From NCBI RefSeq assembly GCF_050947335.1, contig NC_134995.1, forward strand, positions 12,190,501 through 12,254,500: a stretch of 64,000 nt of DNA, written 5' to 3'. Each line of letters begins with the position of its first letter. Position 1 is the first letter of the stretch. The position numbers and the translations under genes are program-made. The DNA is from Megachile rotundata (taxonomy: Eukaryota > Arthropoda > Insecta > Hymenoptera > Megachilidae). The notes under the pieces are model-generated. The model worked only from the letters and a program-made list of their open reading frames with translations. It was not told the origin of the DNA and made no database searches. Positions 25,219-38,200 of this stretch are shown piece by piece.

Positions 25219-26499
25219 AACGAAATAATAGAACAAAATAGGACAACAAATAGAATAATATATAAATTTACAAATACAAAATTCTTGAAACATAAAATCT
25301 CAACTTGTCATTTTAGAAAAGGGGTTAATATTATAACCCAAAAACATCAAAACCCATAACCTTGATTTGTAACTCGTTTAAAATAAAACTTCCTCAATAG
25401 CCCTCTGCAAACTCGTCCTCTGCAGTATCCCTCAGCAAAGCGAACACATGATTTTCCGCCTATGAAAAATAAATTTGCACGTTTGACAGTACAACAGTAA
25501 AGGAGGACACCGAGCAACGGGACGAAAGGCATGAACAGAGAAGCACGGCAGCGTAGGGCACACAAGACGTTCCCGTTGAGGGGCACCATGATCGTTTACT
25601 CGTTACACGCGACTACACACGGATACACCAGACGACTGTTACTCGCACAGATGCGTGCAAATGAGGGAGAACAAGGGGGGTGGCTCGTTTGCCGGTACTT
25701 ACTTTGGACGCTTGGTGTCCCTTTTCAACCCTCTATCGGCTCCCCGTTTGTCCTCTCGCAACCCCCTTTCTGCGGAAGCTGGCCTCTCTATCGTGGCTCC
25801 TGCGATTGTGCCGGCTAACCTATTCGGTTTCGGCGCGAGTGTTTGCTCGGCAAATTAGAAAACGATCGACGATCGACCACGCCGAAGGGTGCCGACCAAC
25901 CTATGGGGATGTCGAAAGTGGGACCGCTCGCTCGAAATTGCTCGCTAATGCGTTGTAAACTCATGGGGCATTTGTTAATACCCTGCTACATGGACTTGTT
26001 TATACGCTGGATTTTGATTCGGGAGATACGTGATCACTTTGCTGTAATTATAATCGCTAATTAATTGGACTATGTTGAATCTTTGCGGTATGTTCATATA
26101 TTCGTTTCACGTGTTCGGTTGCTATGTTATTTATATTCGTTTAACATGTTCATCGTATTCGTTTGATGAGTTCATGTTCAACATATTCGTCCATTTTACA
26201 TATTCGTTTCATTTCATTACTGTGCTTGCAAGAAGTCTGTGAAGTGTGCAATTATTGGCACTTTCATTAGATTCATACTTTATGTAGGGTTTTAAAAAAT
26301 ATACTATTTCTAGAGTTACATGAATCCTTTGAAGTTTCTATTTTGGCCAATACTGTTTTCTACCTTTCTGACATTCTTTTTCATAAAATTTTATGTAAAA
26401 ATCTTAAAGAACATATTGTATATTGTAACTGATACGCATTATTTTAGTTATTTTAATGGAAGAGTGATGATATAACAGAATAGTGTGGTAAGATAGGAC
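25219..26499. other. Intergenic unique sequence, no gene recognised
   Basis: A GC-rich block (25480-25960) gives overlapping short open frames on both strands, none resembling a known protein; the rest is AT-rich with nothing supported. Confidence 0.4.
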
Positions 26500-26995
26500 A
26501 TGTGAAGTAGTGACGTATTGGAGCAGTGGTTGAGTAAAATAGTGAACTAGTGAACTAGTGGTTTAAGTAGCAAAATGGTTCAATAATCAGATAGTAAACC
26601 AGTAGTCTGGCAACGAGTAAAATAGTAAAACTGATGAAATAGAGTGGTGGTGTAGTGAAATAGAACAATTGTGAAGTAGTGACGTATTGAAGCAGTGGTT
26701 GAATAAAACAGTGAAATAAATAGTAAACTATTAGCCTATCAAAACAGTAAAGTAGTAAAACTTATGAACTAGAATAATGGTGCAGTGAAATAGAACAATT
26801 ATGAAGTAGTGAAGTATTGAAGCAGTGGTTGAGTAAAACAGTAAAATAAATAGTAAACTAGCAGTCTATCAAAATAGTAAAATAGTAAAACTAATGAACT
26901 AGAATAATGGTGTAGTACAGTAAAACAATTATGAAGTAGTGAAGTATTGAAGCAGTGAGTAGAACAATGAAACAGTAGTGTAAATAACAAAATAT
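26500..26995. repeat. ~130-bp tandem repeat, about four copies
   Basis: The phrase TGAAGTAGTGA(C/A)GTATTGAAG starts near 26502, 26671, 26801 and 26931; the last three are 130 bp apart. Its GTAGTGATGTATT-like wording resembles the 20.6-kb and 25.1-kb repeat, suggesting distant relationship. Confidence 0.85.
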
Positions 26996-28880
26996 TAAAA
27001 TAATCAAACAGTTCTCTGAGATCCCAGCAAAGTATTAAAATAGTAAACTAGCCCACTAAGACAGTTAACCTAAAAGAGAAAGTAACAAGAATCTTGATCT
27101 GCAATCTAGCAAATTACAATAATGAACAGAAGAGTAAGTGAATCGATCGAAGTACTTGATCGAGCAATCTAATTAGCACGGCGATTATTGTCCAGTAACG
27201 TTCAGAGATATTCTCTCCGGAAGCCGCAACGGAATACAAAGCCCCCGTTTCCGGTTTGTAGGCGAGTACCGAGGGAACAACGAGAAGAGAAACGCGGAGG
27301 AGGCAGTGGCGAGCGGGTGGAAATAGGGATTCCATTATTTAACCGAGGTAGTTTAGGCGAGTATTAGGGGTTTGAGTTTATGACACCCCTCGGCTGTCCG
27401 GATTGCCTATTAATACGATATGAGGCTCGCCGTACGGGCGCTGCCTCTATTCGCATCATCGCGCCATGCGAACCTGCCCAGAGCACGAATTTTTTTATCG
27501 CAACGACGTTTCGTATGAATGCGAAAGTTTCTTCCACCCCGCGCGCCTCGATTCATCCCCCTGCGCGCTCCTCTTTTCACCGGGGCGATATCTTTATTGC
27601 CTGTTTTCATTCCAGACAATCTCGTCCCGGTAATTTATCCGTTCGCGATCTTAATCTTCCTTCGAGAGTTTTATTCTTGAATTCTTCCCTCGGTGAACTT
27701 TACACTTTTGCTGCGGTAAGGGTTTGTTTCGTTAATCTTGAGGTTAAGAATTACTGTACAAAAGAACTTAGACATTTATAGATTTATTACAGATTGATAG
27801 AATTGTTTTAGGAGTTAAACAGTTCGAGAACTTGGAGGTTACGTAAAGAATAGGTTACATTCAGTTACAGATAGGTTATGTTCATTAAATATACAATATT
27901 GCATTACATCAATCACGTTAGATATGAGATTTTACTCTTCACTTTATTTACCACTTGTACATTCACGTATCATAAATACACATCTTTACATGTCGATACA
28001 ATCTCAGTTATTCGAAAGGTCCTCTCCGGAGCCCCGACGGCGCGCAATTACCGAGCAGCAAGCACATCTCGCGAACCTTATCCAAAATTTATACCAAAGA
28101 TTCTAGATATCTTAGAGACTGTTTCCATCCTTTCAAAAATAAAATAAAATTTAAAAATGTTAACGATGAAAATTGCTTTGACGACCTAATCCGTAAGCGC
28201 TAACTTTCTGAGCGACTCGGCAGTAATCGAAGGGGTTGGTAAATGGAATTAGAAGGGGATCCTGTAAACGTAGGGTCGGTCGTAACTCTTAAATCGAACG
28301 TAACACGCATTCAATGAGTCCTGTCTATCCCGGATCCTCAGAATCCTGACCGGTCACGGTTCATCGAGGATCACCCGCCACTTTAGGAATATACGCGGAT
28401 AAGTCGACTCCGGGGAATCCTCTCGGATTGTACGCTTTCTGGAACACGACAGAACGTGCAGAGGAAGAGGAAAATCGAGACGGAAGTCGATGCTCTTATC
28501 TGTCTAGCGGTGTTACGTCGTAACGATTACTCGGTTCTGTGTATGGGTACACGGAAGTCTCCTTCTGCTCGAGTTCTCGGGGTCCACGGGTCAGGATACG
28601 TCGGTTTCGAGATATTTTGCACTGCGGAACCACGGAGACGAGACGTCTCTTAATTAGCTCTTAAGCGAAAGGCAATTTGCACTGTGAGATATAAGCCCAA
28701 GTACAAACTTCTCGTGGCGGTGTTTTAAGCGTTTACGCAAAGTTTGAATCGCGGAGATCGTTGCGAAGCTGCTACCTTTCGATCCGTTACCTGCTGGCAT
28801 TTACTGCAAAGGACACAAAAAATTCTCCGTCTATTTAAAACGTAGACAAATTCAACGTAGACTCTTACAATTAATTTACA
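26996..28880. other. Intergenic unique sequence, no gene recognised
   Basis: Mostly unique, with GC-richer stretches at 27160-27660 and 28200-28640. A 133-codon plus-strand open frame (27380-27781) lacks recognisable motifs or clear splice context and is not called. Confidence 0.4.
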
Positions 28881-29476
28881 AATTATATTTATAATTTTGG
28901 AACATGGACATAAATAATATGTCTTATATCAAAATTTCTTATATCAAGTTACAAGGTTTAGGCTTTCCTGAGACCTCTGTCCACTCACATGAAGGTAAAG
29001 AATCAATCTGTACAGTAATTCATTGTTCACTTGTCATCTTCATTTAAAATTTCGAAGTAAGCTTTGTATGTTCTAATTTTGGAGCATGTTTTAGCATCAT
29101 AGACATAGATGATAACATGTCTTGTATCAGAATTTCTGATTTCAAGTTACAAGGTTTCTTTAAGTTTTCCTGAGACCTCTGTCGATTCACATGAAGGTAA
29201 AGAATCAATCTATAAACTAATTCATTGTTCATTTGTCATCTTCATTTAAAATTTCGAAGTAAGCTTTGTATGTTCTAATTTTGAAACATGTTTTAGCATC
29301 ATAGACATAGATGATAACATGTCTTGTATCAGAATTTCTCATTTCAAGTTACAAGGTTTCTTTAGGTTTTCCTGAGACCTCTGTCGACTCACATGAAGGT
29401 AAAGAATCAATCTATACACTAATTCATTGTTCATTTGTCATCTTCATTTAAAATTTCGAAGTAAGCTTTGTATGTT
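28880..29476. repeat. 202-bp tandem repeat, three copies
   Basis: GAGACCTCTGTC recurs at about 28970, 29172 and 29374, an exact 202-bp period. Units contain TTCAAGTTACAAGGTTTC and CACATGAAGGTAAAGAATCA. The first copy is the most diverged. Confidence 0.92.
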
Positions 29477-29477
29477 G

Positions 29478-30215
29478 GTAAGTTCAGTACTAACTGTGGG
29501 TAGACATGAATTGTTTATTTTTTATCAAATAAAAAAGCAATCTTTCTCACTATTTTTTGAGAGTCCATCATAGGAGCATTTGTCTTGTGTTCAACACGTA
29601 CTGCACACAACATGTGCTCCTCATTGCTTGGCTCTAAAATGAATCTTAAAAGGAGTGTTTATTACAAAAGTGTTACTATAGTATTAACTGTGGGTAGACA
29701 TCAATGAATTGTTTATTTTTTATCAAATAAAAAAGCAATCTTTCTCGCTCTTTTTGAAAGTCCATGATAGGAGAATTTGTCTTGTGTTCAACACAACATG
29801 TACACCTTATAGCTTGATTCTAAAATGAATCCTAAGAGGGGTGTTTATTACAAAAGCACTACCAAAGTATTAACTGTGGGTAGACATCAATGAATTGTTT
29901 ATTTTTCATCAAATAAAAAAGCAATCTTTCTCACTCTTTTTTGAAAGTTCATGATAGGAAAATTTATCTTGTGTTCAACACAACATGTGCTCCTCATTGC
30001 TTGGCTCTAAAATGAATCTTAAAAGGAGTGTGTATTTCAAAAGTGTTACTACAGCATTAACTGTGGGTAGACATCAATGAATTGTTTATTTTTTATCAAA
30101 TAAAAAAGCAATCTTTCTCACTCTTTTTTGAAAGTCCATGATAGGAGAATTTGTCTTGTGTTCAACACATGTGCTCCTTATTGCTTGGCTCTAAAATGAA
30201 TCTTAAAAGGGATGT
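29478..30215. repeat. ~190-bp tandem repeat, four copies
   Basis: TAACTGTGGGTAGACAT starts near 29491, 29685, 29871 and 30058 (spacing 194, 186 and 187 bp). Units share TCAAATAAAAAAGCAATCTT and CTTGGCTCTAAAATGAATC. It is unrelated in sequence to the adjoining 202-bp repeat. Confidence 0.92.
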
Positions 30216-32165
30216 TTAAAACTAAACATCATAGTTAACTGTAAGCTATCAATAGTTCCAATAGAGTCAACTGTGTCAACTACGATATTTAGCCTATTCG
30301 TGGAGACAGTAACGAAAGAAAGGCATGGAAAAGTAGTCGGAAACCGTAAAGTGCTCGACACCTCGGTCCTCCTGGACAAATAAGACGGCGAGTGTAGAAG
30401 ACGAAGCGTCGACGACAAGCCGGAGGAGGTTGTCCGCGACATTCACCGTGGACGAGTTTTGCCTCCATTCAGGCCGTGGGTAGAGCTCGGGGGCCGAGAA
30501 ACGGGACGGGACAGCTAAATAATAATTCTCACTTAACTAACTCGGTTAACTAGCTTCGCCGTGGCTAATAATAAAAGCGTCGTCGTGTGCGCGGAGTCCG
30601 GATCGGGTGTACGGGGTCGAGGGAGGATCGTTTTCAGAGGGTTTACCCACAAAGAGCGACTGTGACCGCGAGATGACGGGATCGCAGGGAGAGGGACGAA
30701 AACGGCCGCGAAGCGCGTCGAGGTCTGAAGTCAATTTGTCGGAGAATGCGTTGCCAACACGTGCGTCCTGACGTCCCTCAGAATCTACGAAAAACTACGG
30801 ATACCAAAGACAGACAATTAGGCCTAGACCCGCAGTCTGCTGGGATTTCCGACATGTGTTACAAATCGGGGCTCAGAAAAATTGCTAGTTCCTCTAAAAC
30901 GTCTAAATTAAATGGTTATATGGAGTTTTGGAGAATTTGATAATGCTAATCTTGAGGGATCGAATTTAATTTCTATACTTCTTTAACCTTTCTCAGCTAC
31001 TTTCATTCTATTCGAATTAGAATACAATTGGAAAGTGAGTACGCTTGTTCACATTATGTGAAGACTACATGTAGGGTCCTAGTCCACACTCATGATATGA
31101 AGCCGGTCTATTTTCATTTATAATAGGTAGTTCATGTAGTGACATGATGTATTTTGTGGACTTCTTGTAGACTTCATAGACAAATGGACATCCTTGCGGT
31201 CCATGTCATAATTTGATGATGTGTGCATGCAGAGTGAGTCCATATGTGTATCAGCTTAATGCGACTGATAGAGTTAGCAATAACCACCTATGACGAATAA
31301 AAGAATATCAGTGTTCCATTCTCTTTGCCTCTTCACACTCTTCCACATTATTCTTCCTAACACCTAAAGATGTGATCAGTTAATACACAAAGTTAATGCA
31401 CATTGCGTTGTGAACTTGCACTGTAAACTCGTGTCAAACGCATTCAGCCAATCAGCGATCAGAATCTTTAGAGTCTACATCTCGTGTGTGCAAGTTCGAA
31501 GTGCAAAGTGGACATACCACGAAAAGCCAAAGACATCGTAAAGTATTTTTGATCGGTCAGCAGTATGCTCCCACGTAAAAAGGTGTATCTCCGTTTTCAG
31601 GATGGTCCCAGGATTCGGGTCGACCTTTCGGTCGGGGGTGCTCCACAGGCCGCCGCTACGAAGGTATCCACTTATAAACACGACCCTACTTACTCTTTCC
31701 GTAGTCCTGGCCTCGTAGGACTCGCGTCAGAGCGGTAAAAGGGTAGATAGATACACGGCACGGTATTAGTAGGTATTAGGTGTTGGCCTGGGAAAGGCTG
31801 CACGTGCTTGCGAGGAATCCCATCCCTTCTGCGAGTTCGGATAATTCTTTAAGTGCTTCCTTTCCCCCTTCGCACTTCCTCCGATCTCGCCACTCTTACC
31901 CGGGGGCCGATCCTCGGTCGAGACCCCGCCACCCCCTGCTTCCATACCCTTTTTATCAACCAGGGACCGAGAACTAGCGTTTCACTGTGTGTACACAATG
32001 TACATCTTAATTCGAGCTACGCTTTTGGGGGTGAATTTCTTATTCTTTTGGGAGTTTTAGTTTTTGAGTTATTACGATTTGCTTTTAGATTGATTTGTGA
32101 ACTGGGAGGTCTGAGAGTGACAAGTTACTTATGGTAAAAATTTGCAAATTTGAAGATTATCTAAT
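30216..32165. other. Intergenic unique sequence, no gene recognised
   Basis: GC-richer unique DNA at 30300-30780 and 31470-31990 with AT-rich DNA between. Open frames are short and resemble nothing known. Confidence 0.4.
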
Positions 32166-33115
32166 CTTCACGTTTTCAAATCTCCAAGTCTCCAAACCTC
32201 CAAATCGCCAAATCTCCAAATCTGCAAATCTCCAAAACTCAAAAATTCCAAAACTCCAAATCTCCAAATCTCCAAAATTCCAAATCTCCAAATCTCCAAA
32301 TCTCCAAATTTCCAAATTTCCAAATTTCCAAAATTCCAAATCTCCAAATTTCCAAATTTCCAAATCTCCAAATTTCCAAATCTCCAAATCTCCAAATCTC
32401 CAAATCTCCAAATCTTCCAATCTTCAAATCTCCAAAATTCTAAATCTCCAAATCTCCAAATTTCCAAATTTCCAAATTTCCAAAATTCCAAAATTCCAAA
32501 TCTCCAAATCTCCAAATTTCCAAATTTCCAAAATTCCAAATCTCCAAATCTCCAAATCTCCAAATCTCCAAATCTCCAAATCTCCAAATCTTCCAATCTT
32601 CAAATCTCCAAAATTCTAAATCTCCAAATCTCCAAATTTCCAAATTTCCAAAATTCCAAATCTCCAAATCTCCAAATCTCCAAATCTCCAAATCTCCAAA
32701 TCTCCAAATCTTCCAATCTTCAAATCTCCAAAATTCTAAATCTCCAAATCTCCAAATTTCCAAATTTCCAAAATTCCAAAATTCCAAATCTCCAAATCTC
32801 CAAATTTCCAAATTTCCAAAATTCCAAATCTCCAAATCTCCAAAATCTCCAAATTCCCCAAATTCCCCAAATTCCTCAAACCTTCCAAATTCCCTAAATT
32901 CCCAAAATTCCCCAAACCTCCCAAATTCCTCAGACCTCCCAAATTCCCTAAATTCCCAAAATTCCCCAAACCTCCCAAATTCCTGAAACCTCCCAAATTC
33001 CCCAAATTCCCCAAACCTCCCAAATTCCCCAAATTCCCCAAATTCCTCAAACCTCCCAAATTCCCTAAATTCCCCAAATCCCAAAACCCCAAACGAAATC
33101 GCGAAGTCTTCACAT
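32166..33115. repeat. 9-bp minisatellite (CCAAATCTC-type) degenerating to CCCAAATTC
   Basis: About 100 copies of TCCAAATCT/TCCAAATTT, changing after 32850 into CCCCAAATTCC-type units. Since 9 bp is three codons, both strands stay open (162 codons on plus, 235 on minus); these frames are repeat artefacts. Internal blocks of about 120-130 bp (with the marker CAAATCTTCCAATCTTC near 32400, 32580 and 32705) show higher-order duplication. Confidence 0.94.
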
Positions 33116-34440
33116 CTCCCTGAATTTCCACATCTCGAAATTTTCACGGAATGCTCAAGTTTTTCCTTTTTCGTCTGAAGTCGTTTGTCGCGTTTGGTAG
33201 CGAGGATCCTCCAGCCAGACGGCTTTTAGCAATTTTACGTGTGTACGATTCCGTTTCGACGTCCCGTTTGAGCACCACCCGAGGAATCGCCCTCAGACAG
33301 CCCCTTAATCTTCTTAACGCGAAGTTAAGCGTCGACAGAGCTCTGGATGCGTCGACTTTAATGCATTCGATAATCGGATAGGCTCGAATGGATGTCGTGC
33401 GCCGTCCTTCGTAGATTAATTATCTATGTTCAAGTAGAATGGTCAACGTTGTGTTTCCGAAAATACAGATCGACTCAAAAGTTGCCTCAAGATGTGGCTA
33501 TTTAGTACCAATTTTTATTTGTAATTAAAATGATCAAACTGTTTATACGATAAAGAATTATTTATATAATAATAAGGAACACATTAAACTCTCATAATCG
33601 TAATTTTGGATTGAAGAGGTTGTTGCAGCATATTACATCTTCTGATTCTACAGTTGTACTCACATGTTGTGGTGCAGATTTTACAAGAGTTTTCAAGGAC
33701 TAATCAAATGGGTGTCTTTGAAGAGATAAAATGTTGCAAATGGAGTCCAAGTTCGCTTCGTATCGTAATCGAGCGACAGTCGATTTCCAGATTTAATGGG
33801 TCGCTTAATCCCCGATGCGTCGGTTTGTCAGTGAGCCGAAGGATTCCTCGGAAAACATCTTTCAGGAGGCGAGAAGCAGACAGTTTGTCTGTCGACTTAA
33901 TTTCATCCAGATGTTTTAACCTCTCGGTTCGTTGACTTTTCCGCGCGTCCCCTTTTTCGTTATTTTTTTATAACAGCTTCGCGCTATCAGAAGATGTCCG
34001 TGAACAAACGGGATTATTTTGTTCGTCGACGGTGCGGCCGCGAAAACCAAATTGCAAACACTTCCGAGCGGAAAACTAGGTGTTGCGAAGTAATTCTGCT
34101 AGGCGGTAGGAGGCCGTGCGATACGCGAGCTCATTCAGCGATAATTATGTCGTTTACCGACTACGCCGACGCTCGAGTGAGCCGCGTTACGGAAATTACG
34201 AGTCTCGCGTGTGCGGCGATATTATTCTAATTACGAAGCGTGCCGTTTCAAATTGCGAAAGTAACGCTCTATTTATGCTGCTATCACGCGTATCATGGCC
34301 CGCTGCGAGAACAAGCAAATCGCTCGAACACGCAATTATTTCCGCAGGAGCTTTTCATCGTCAAATTTCGATATTTTATGGTTTACTATTTTGCTTCATT
34401 ATATCATCCTCAGTCATTACTTTTTTGGGTTTATTTCTAG
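33116..34440. other. Intergenic unique sequence, no gene recognised
   Basis: Unique DNA with GC-richer parts at 33150-33400 and 33740-34330, and an AT-rich stretch between them. Open frames up to 127 codons overlap in several frames and have no recognised motifs. Could be conserved non-coding sequence. Confidence 0.4.
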
Positions 34441-35276
34441 GTAAAATTGGTAGTAGATTTTTAGGTACACTGATAGGTGCATTGGTATTAGATTTTTAGA
34501 TACAGTGGTAGATACATTGGTAGGTGCATTGGTAGTAGACTTTAGGTACATTGGTAGTAGATTGTTAGGTACATTGGTAGGTACACTGGTAGTAGATTGT
34601 TGGATACATTGGTAGATACATTGGTAGAGTAGATTTTCAGGTACATTGATAGTAGATTGTTAGGCACATTGGTAGGCACACTGGTAGTAGATTATTGGGT
34701 ACATTGGTAGATACATTGGTAGTAGATTTTTAGGTACAGTGGTAGATACATTGGTAGGTGCATTGGTAGTAGACTTTAGGTACATTGGTAGTAGATTGTT
34801 AGGTACATTGGTAGGTACACTGGTAGTACATTATTGGATACATTGGTAGATACATTGGTAGAGTAGATTTTTAGGTACATTGGTAGTAGATTGTTAGGCA
34901 CATTGGTAGGCACACTGGTAGTAGATTATTGGGTACATTGGTAGATACATTGGTAGTAGATTTTTAGGTACAGTGGTAGATACATTGGTAGGTGCATTGG
35001 TAGTAGATTTTTAGGTACATTGGTAGTAGATTGTTAGGTACATTGGTAGGTACACTGGTAGTACATTATTGGATACATTGGTAGGTACATTGGTAGTAGA
35101 CTGTTAGGTACATTGGTAGGCATACTGGTAGTCGATTATTGGGTACATTGGTAGATGCATTGGTAGTAGATTTTTATGTACCTTGATAGGTATATTGGTA
35201 GTAGAGTTTTAGGTATATTGATCGGTACATTGGTATTAGATTTTTAGGTACATTGGTAGGTACATTGGTAGTAGAC
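34440..35276. repeat. GGTACATTGGTAGTAGATT minisatellite with 234-bp composite unit
   Basis: Short elements (GGTACATTGGTA, GTAGATTTTTA, GGTACACTGGTA) alternate. The phrase GATACATTGGTAGGTGCATT recurs at 34511, 34745 and 34979, an exact 234-bp higher-order period covering about three units, followed by looser repeats. Confidence 0.92.
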
Positions 35277-38200
35277 AATGGATGATGTCTGAAGAAACAG
35301 GAGTATAGACATATACATCAAAATATATGTAGACATCTAAAGACATAAAGACATAAGAATATAGAAACACAAAAAATTGCACACCTATAAAATGACAAAC
35401 CCTGGAACTCAATATTAAATAACAAAACGTTGAAACAAAGATAAAAGTATCTGTACAGACTACATAAAACCAACCTCCCTAAAAATACGTAATTTAAATA
35501 ATTATCGAAAATATTAACGCGAAGTAAAACCTTTAGAATGCATCAGCCAGAGTAGCAAAAATATTGGTAATTCGGTTGTCTGATCAAAGACAAACGCGGG
35601 TGAAAGACAATTACGGTCGATGGCGGACAATGCCTTGCGTTGTATAAAAAAAAAAAATATGGACTCCCTGAGTGACGAGAGAAACGGCGGAAAAGCATTG
35701 AATTCCGTCGCGTTGGATTTATAGGTAATTATTTTTCTGGAACGTATTCGAGGTTCGCCAGAGGGTGGCGGAGGTGTTTCGTCAAGCGAATATCTCTCCG
35801 TCGAAACGAGAGCCGGCATTGGGCGTGGAAACTAAAGGCTGATCATGTCTCGCGGATGTAGATTTTCTACGGGATCGTATTCAGGGAACGAGGCAGGCGG
35901 AGAACGAGCTGATGCAGTCAAGGGGGTGTGAGGGTGTATAACGCGACAATTGTCGGATCCGACGATTCGCGCGAATCGTGCACAAGGACTATCCCGTGTA
36001 GGTGAATCTCCGTGTGAGGCCGAGTGGAACAAGCAGATCCTGGAGGATGAGGCAAGATACGTTCGAGAAGAACAGAGTAGAGGAAAGAAGGAGAGAGAGG
36101 GTTGACGGCGAGGGCGAGGGGTTGTATAGATACATCCCTGCGGCGGTGGTTTGTAATATTATGATAACCCTCCCTGGCTGGCTGGCTGCCTCACCCCTAC
36201 CTCGTTTTCCCTCCTACGCGTCCCAGGCTGCGCGGCCACCCTCTTTCAGCGGCCATGTTGCCGGGAAATATGATTATTGTTATTATTTGCACCCTCCTTC
36301 GACCGCATCCTCCTGACTCCTCACCTCCTCCTGGCAATCCTCTCATCCTACCGTTCTCTCCCTGTTCCCGTCTTTCTTTCGCCAATTCGCGTTTCCATCG
36401 CGAACCTATGATGCCTGCGCTCCCTTCCCGCCTTTATCTCCGTCCCTCTTTGTCTCCCGGTGTTTCTCTCCTCGCACCCTCATCCTCCCCGATCAAACTC
36501 GATTCTCTCCTCCTGCCGGCTCCTCCACGAACCGGATAGCTCTTCTCCGCTCGACGAATTGAGAGGAAACGAACGAGAACAGGTCCGAAGCAACCACTCG
36601 TCAACGGTGGTTGGTTCTCTCTTTATCGCTTTGCTTCTCTATATCGGGTCCTTTTGGTCCTCCTCTGTCTCTCTGTTTTATTCGCTCGCGTCTTTCCCTC
36701 TCTGTTCCGCGGTCGCTCGCAAAACTTTACGATGCGAAATGCCATCTCCGCGCCTCGCACTTTTCAACCCCTCACCGTGCCTCGGCTTTCTTTTTTTCCT
36801 ACGTTTTACTTTTTATTTTTCCAACCGTCTCTCTCCGACCGACCGCTATTTTCTTCGTTCTTTTTCAACGCGCTCAGTTCATCCGCAACTCGTCCCTACG
36901 GAAACGTTTCATCGACCGAGACCATCGTTCCTTTTTTTTCCCGGTAACTCTCCTCAGGGCTTTTTTTCACCACCCCCTCGAAACTTTCCTCGCGTGACTA
37001 ATATTGAGAAGTGTCTCTGACGGTAGGTAGCTCGCGTCAAGCCGATAAACGGAAACTTTCCTCTTCGTCCTCCAACGGATCATCCCTTAACGATCTGTTC
37101 CAAACTACGTGTTTATAACTCGAACATTCCTGCTGCATTTGCCAGACATTTTCATACCTCTAACTCTATCAACATTTTCTTATTTGCTCTTCTAACTAAA
37201 CCACGCTTGCAGAAAAACTTTCCCTTATTTTTTTTATGTAGAATTTGGATGATGTTCTTAATTTCATTTGCTGTAGCTGAATTTTAAACGGCTCATTTCT
37301 TTTGTGGCTGATTGGCGCCACTCTTTGGATGTGGACCTTTTTCATGATGGTTCGTTTGAAACCCTTTATCACACCTTATAGGTAACGCAAATGGAAGAGT
37401 GTACTCTCTGTTGGAGTATAATATGCAAACAAACTTTCAATCTTATTAAATGTGCTGACTTAAATTGTTATTCAAAGTGATAGTTATTTAAACCGTCTAA
37501 TAATTGAGACAGCCATTTAATCGAACCACCTACTAATTTAGGATAGTCATTCATTTAAGCCATCTCTTTAGACAGCAATATATAGTGAGATAAAGATTGA
37601 AAAATTGTCCAAAAGCGTAGATTAAAGACAGCGTACAAACAATTGTAGAAGGAAGAAGAAGATACTTCGTACGAAACCTGGACGGTCGAAGTCGGTTTGC
37701 AGCAAATTCGCCTAATCGTGTTAGCCGACTTGGCCGCGGCAGCACGCGTATATAACGCGGAAAGCGTTAAGTGTAACGAGAACCGCGGCTTGACGTAAGA
37801 AAGGTGGAAATAAACGAACAACGCGGTAGGGTGCGAACGAAGGAACGAAGCAGCCAGAGGGTAAAGAAAGGAAAAAGAAGGGAGGTGGTGGTCTCGTAGT
37901 CGCGAGAGTCGTGGTAATAAATGGGCAACACGAGCGCTTATAAGGGGTAGGTAATCTAAAGCTTTCGAGGCGGAGAGGGTGGAACGTCAGAGAAAGCGAG
38001 GAAGATGGAGGGAGGGGTAGAAAGTGGGTGGCGAGGTGCGTAGGATGAGAAGAACCGGCTGGAGGAGGAGACCACGAAAGAAGGAGGATAAGGGTGGTTA
38101 CGGTAAGGGTGTGAGATAAGGTATAAGGTGGGTAAGATGGCGGACAATTTGCCGCTCGACTACTCTTGCCCGTACCCCCTCCGCGATCTACCCCTCCACC

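Noticed and set aside
27380..27781. 133-codon plus-strand open frame
   Set aside because: No motif, no splice or promoter support, GC-rich local composition.
32131..33147. Open frames of 162 (plus) and 235 (minus) codons
   Set aside because: Produced by a 9-bp repeat open on both strands; low-complexity products.
36460..37020. 186-codon open frame rich in Ser, Pro, Leu and Phe
   Set aside because: Low-complexity product of pyrimidine-rich DNA with other long frames beside it; no motif.
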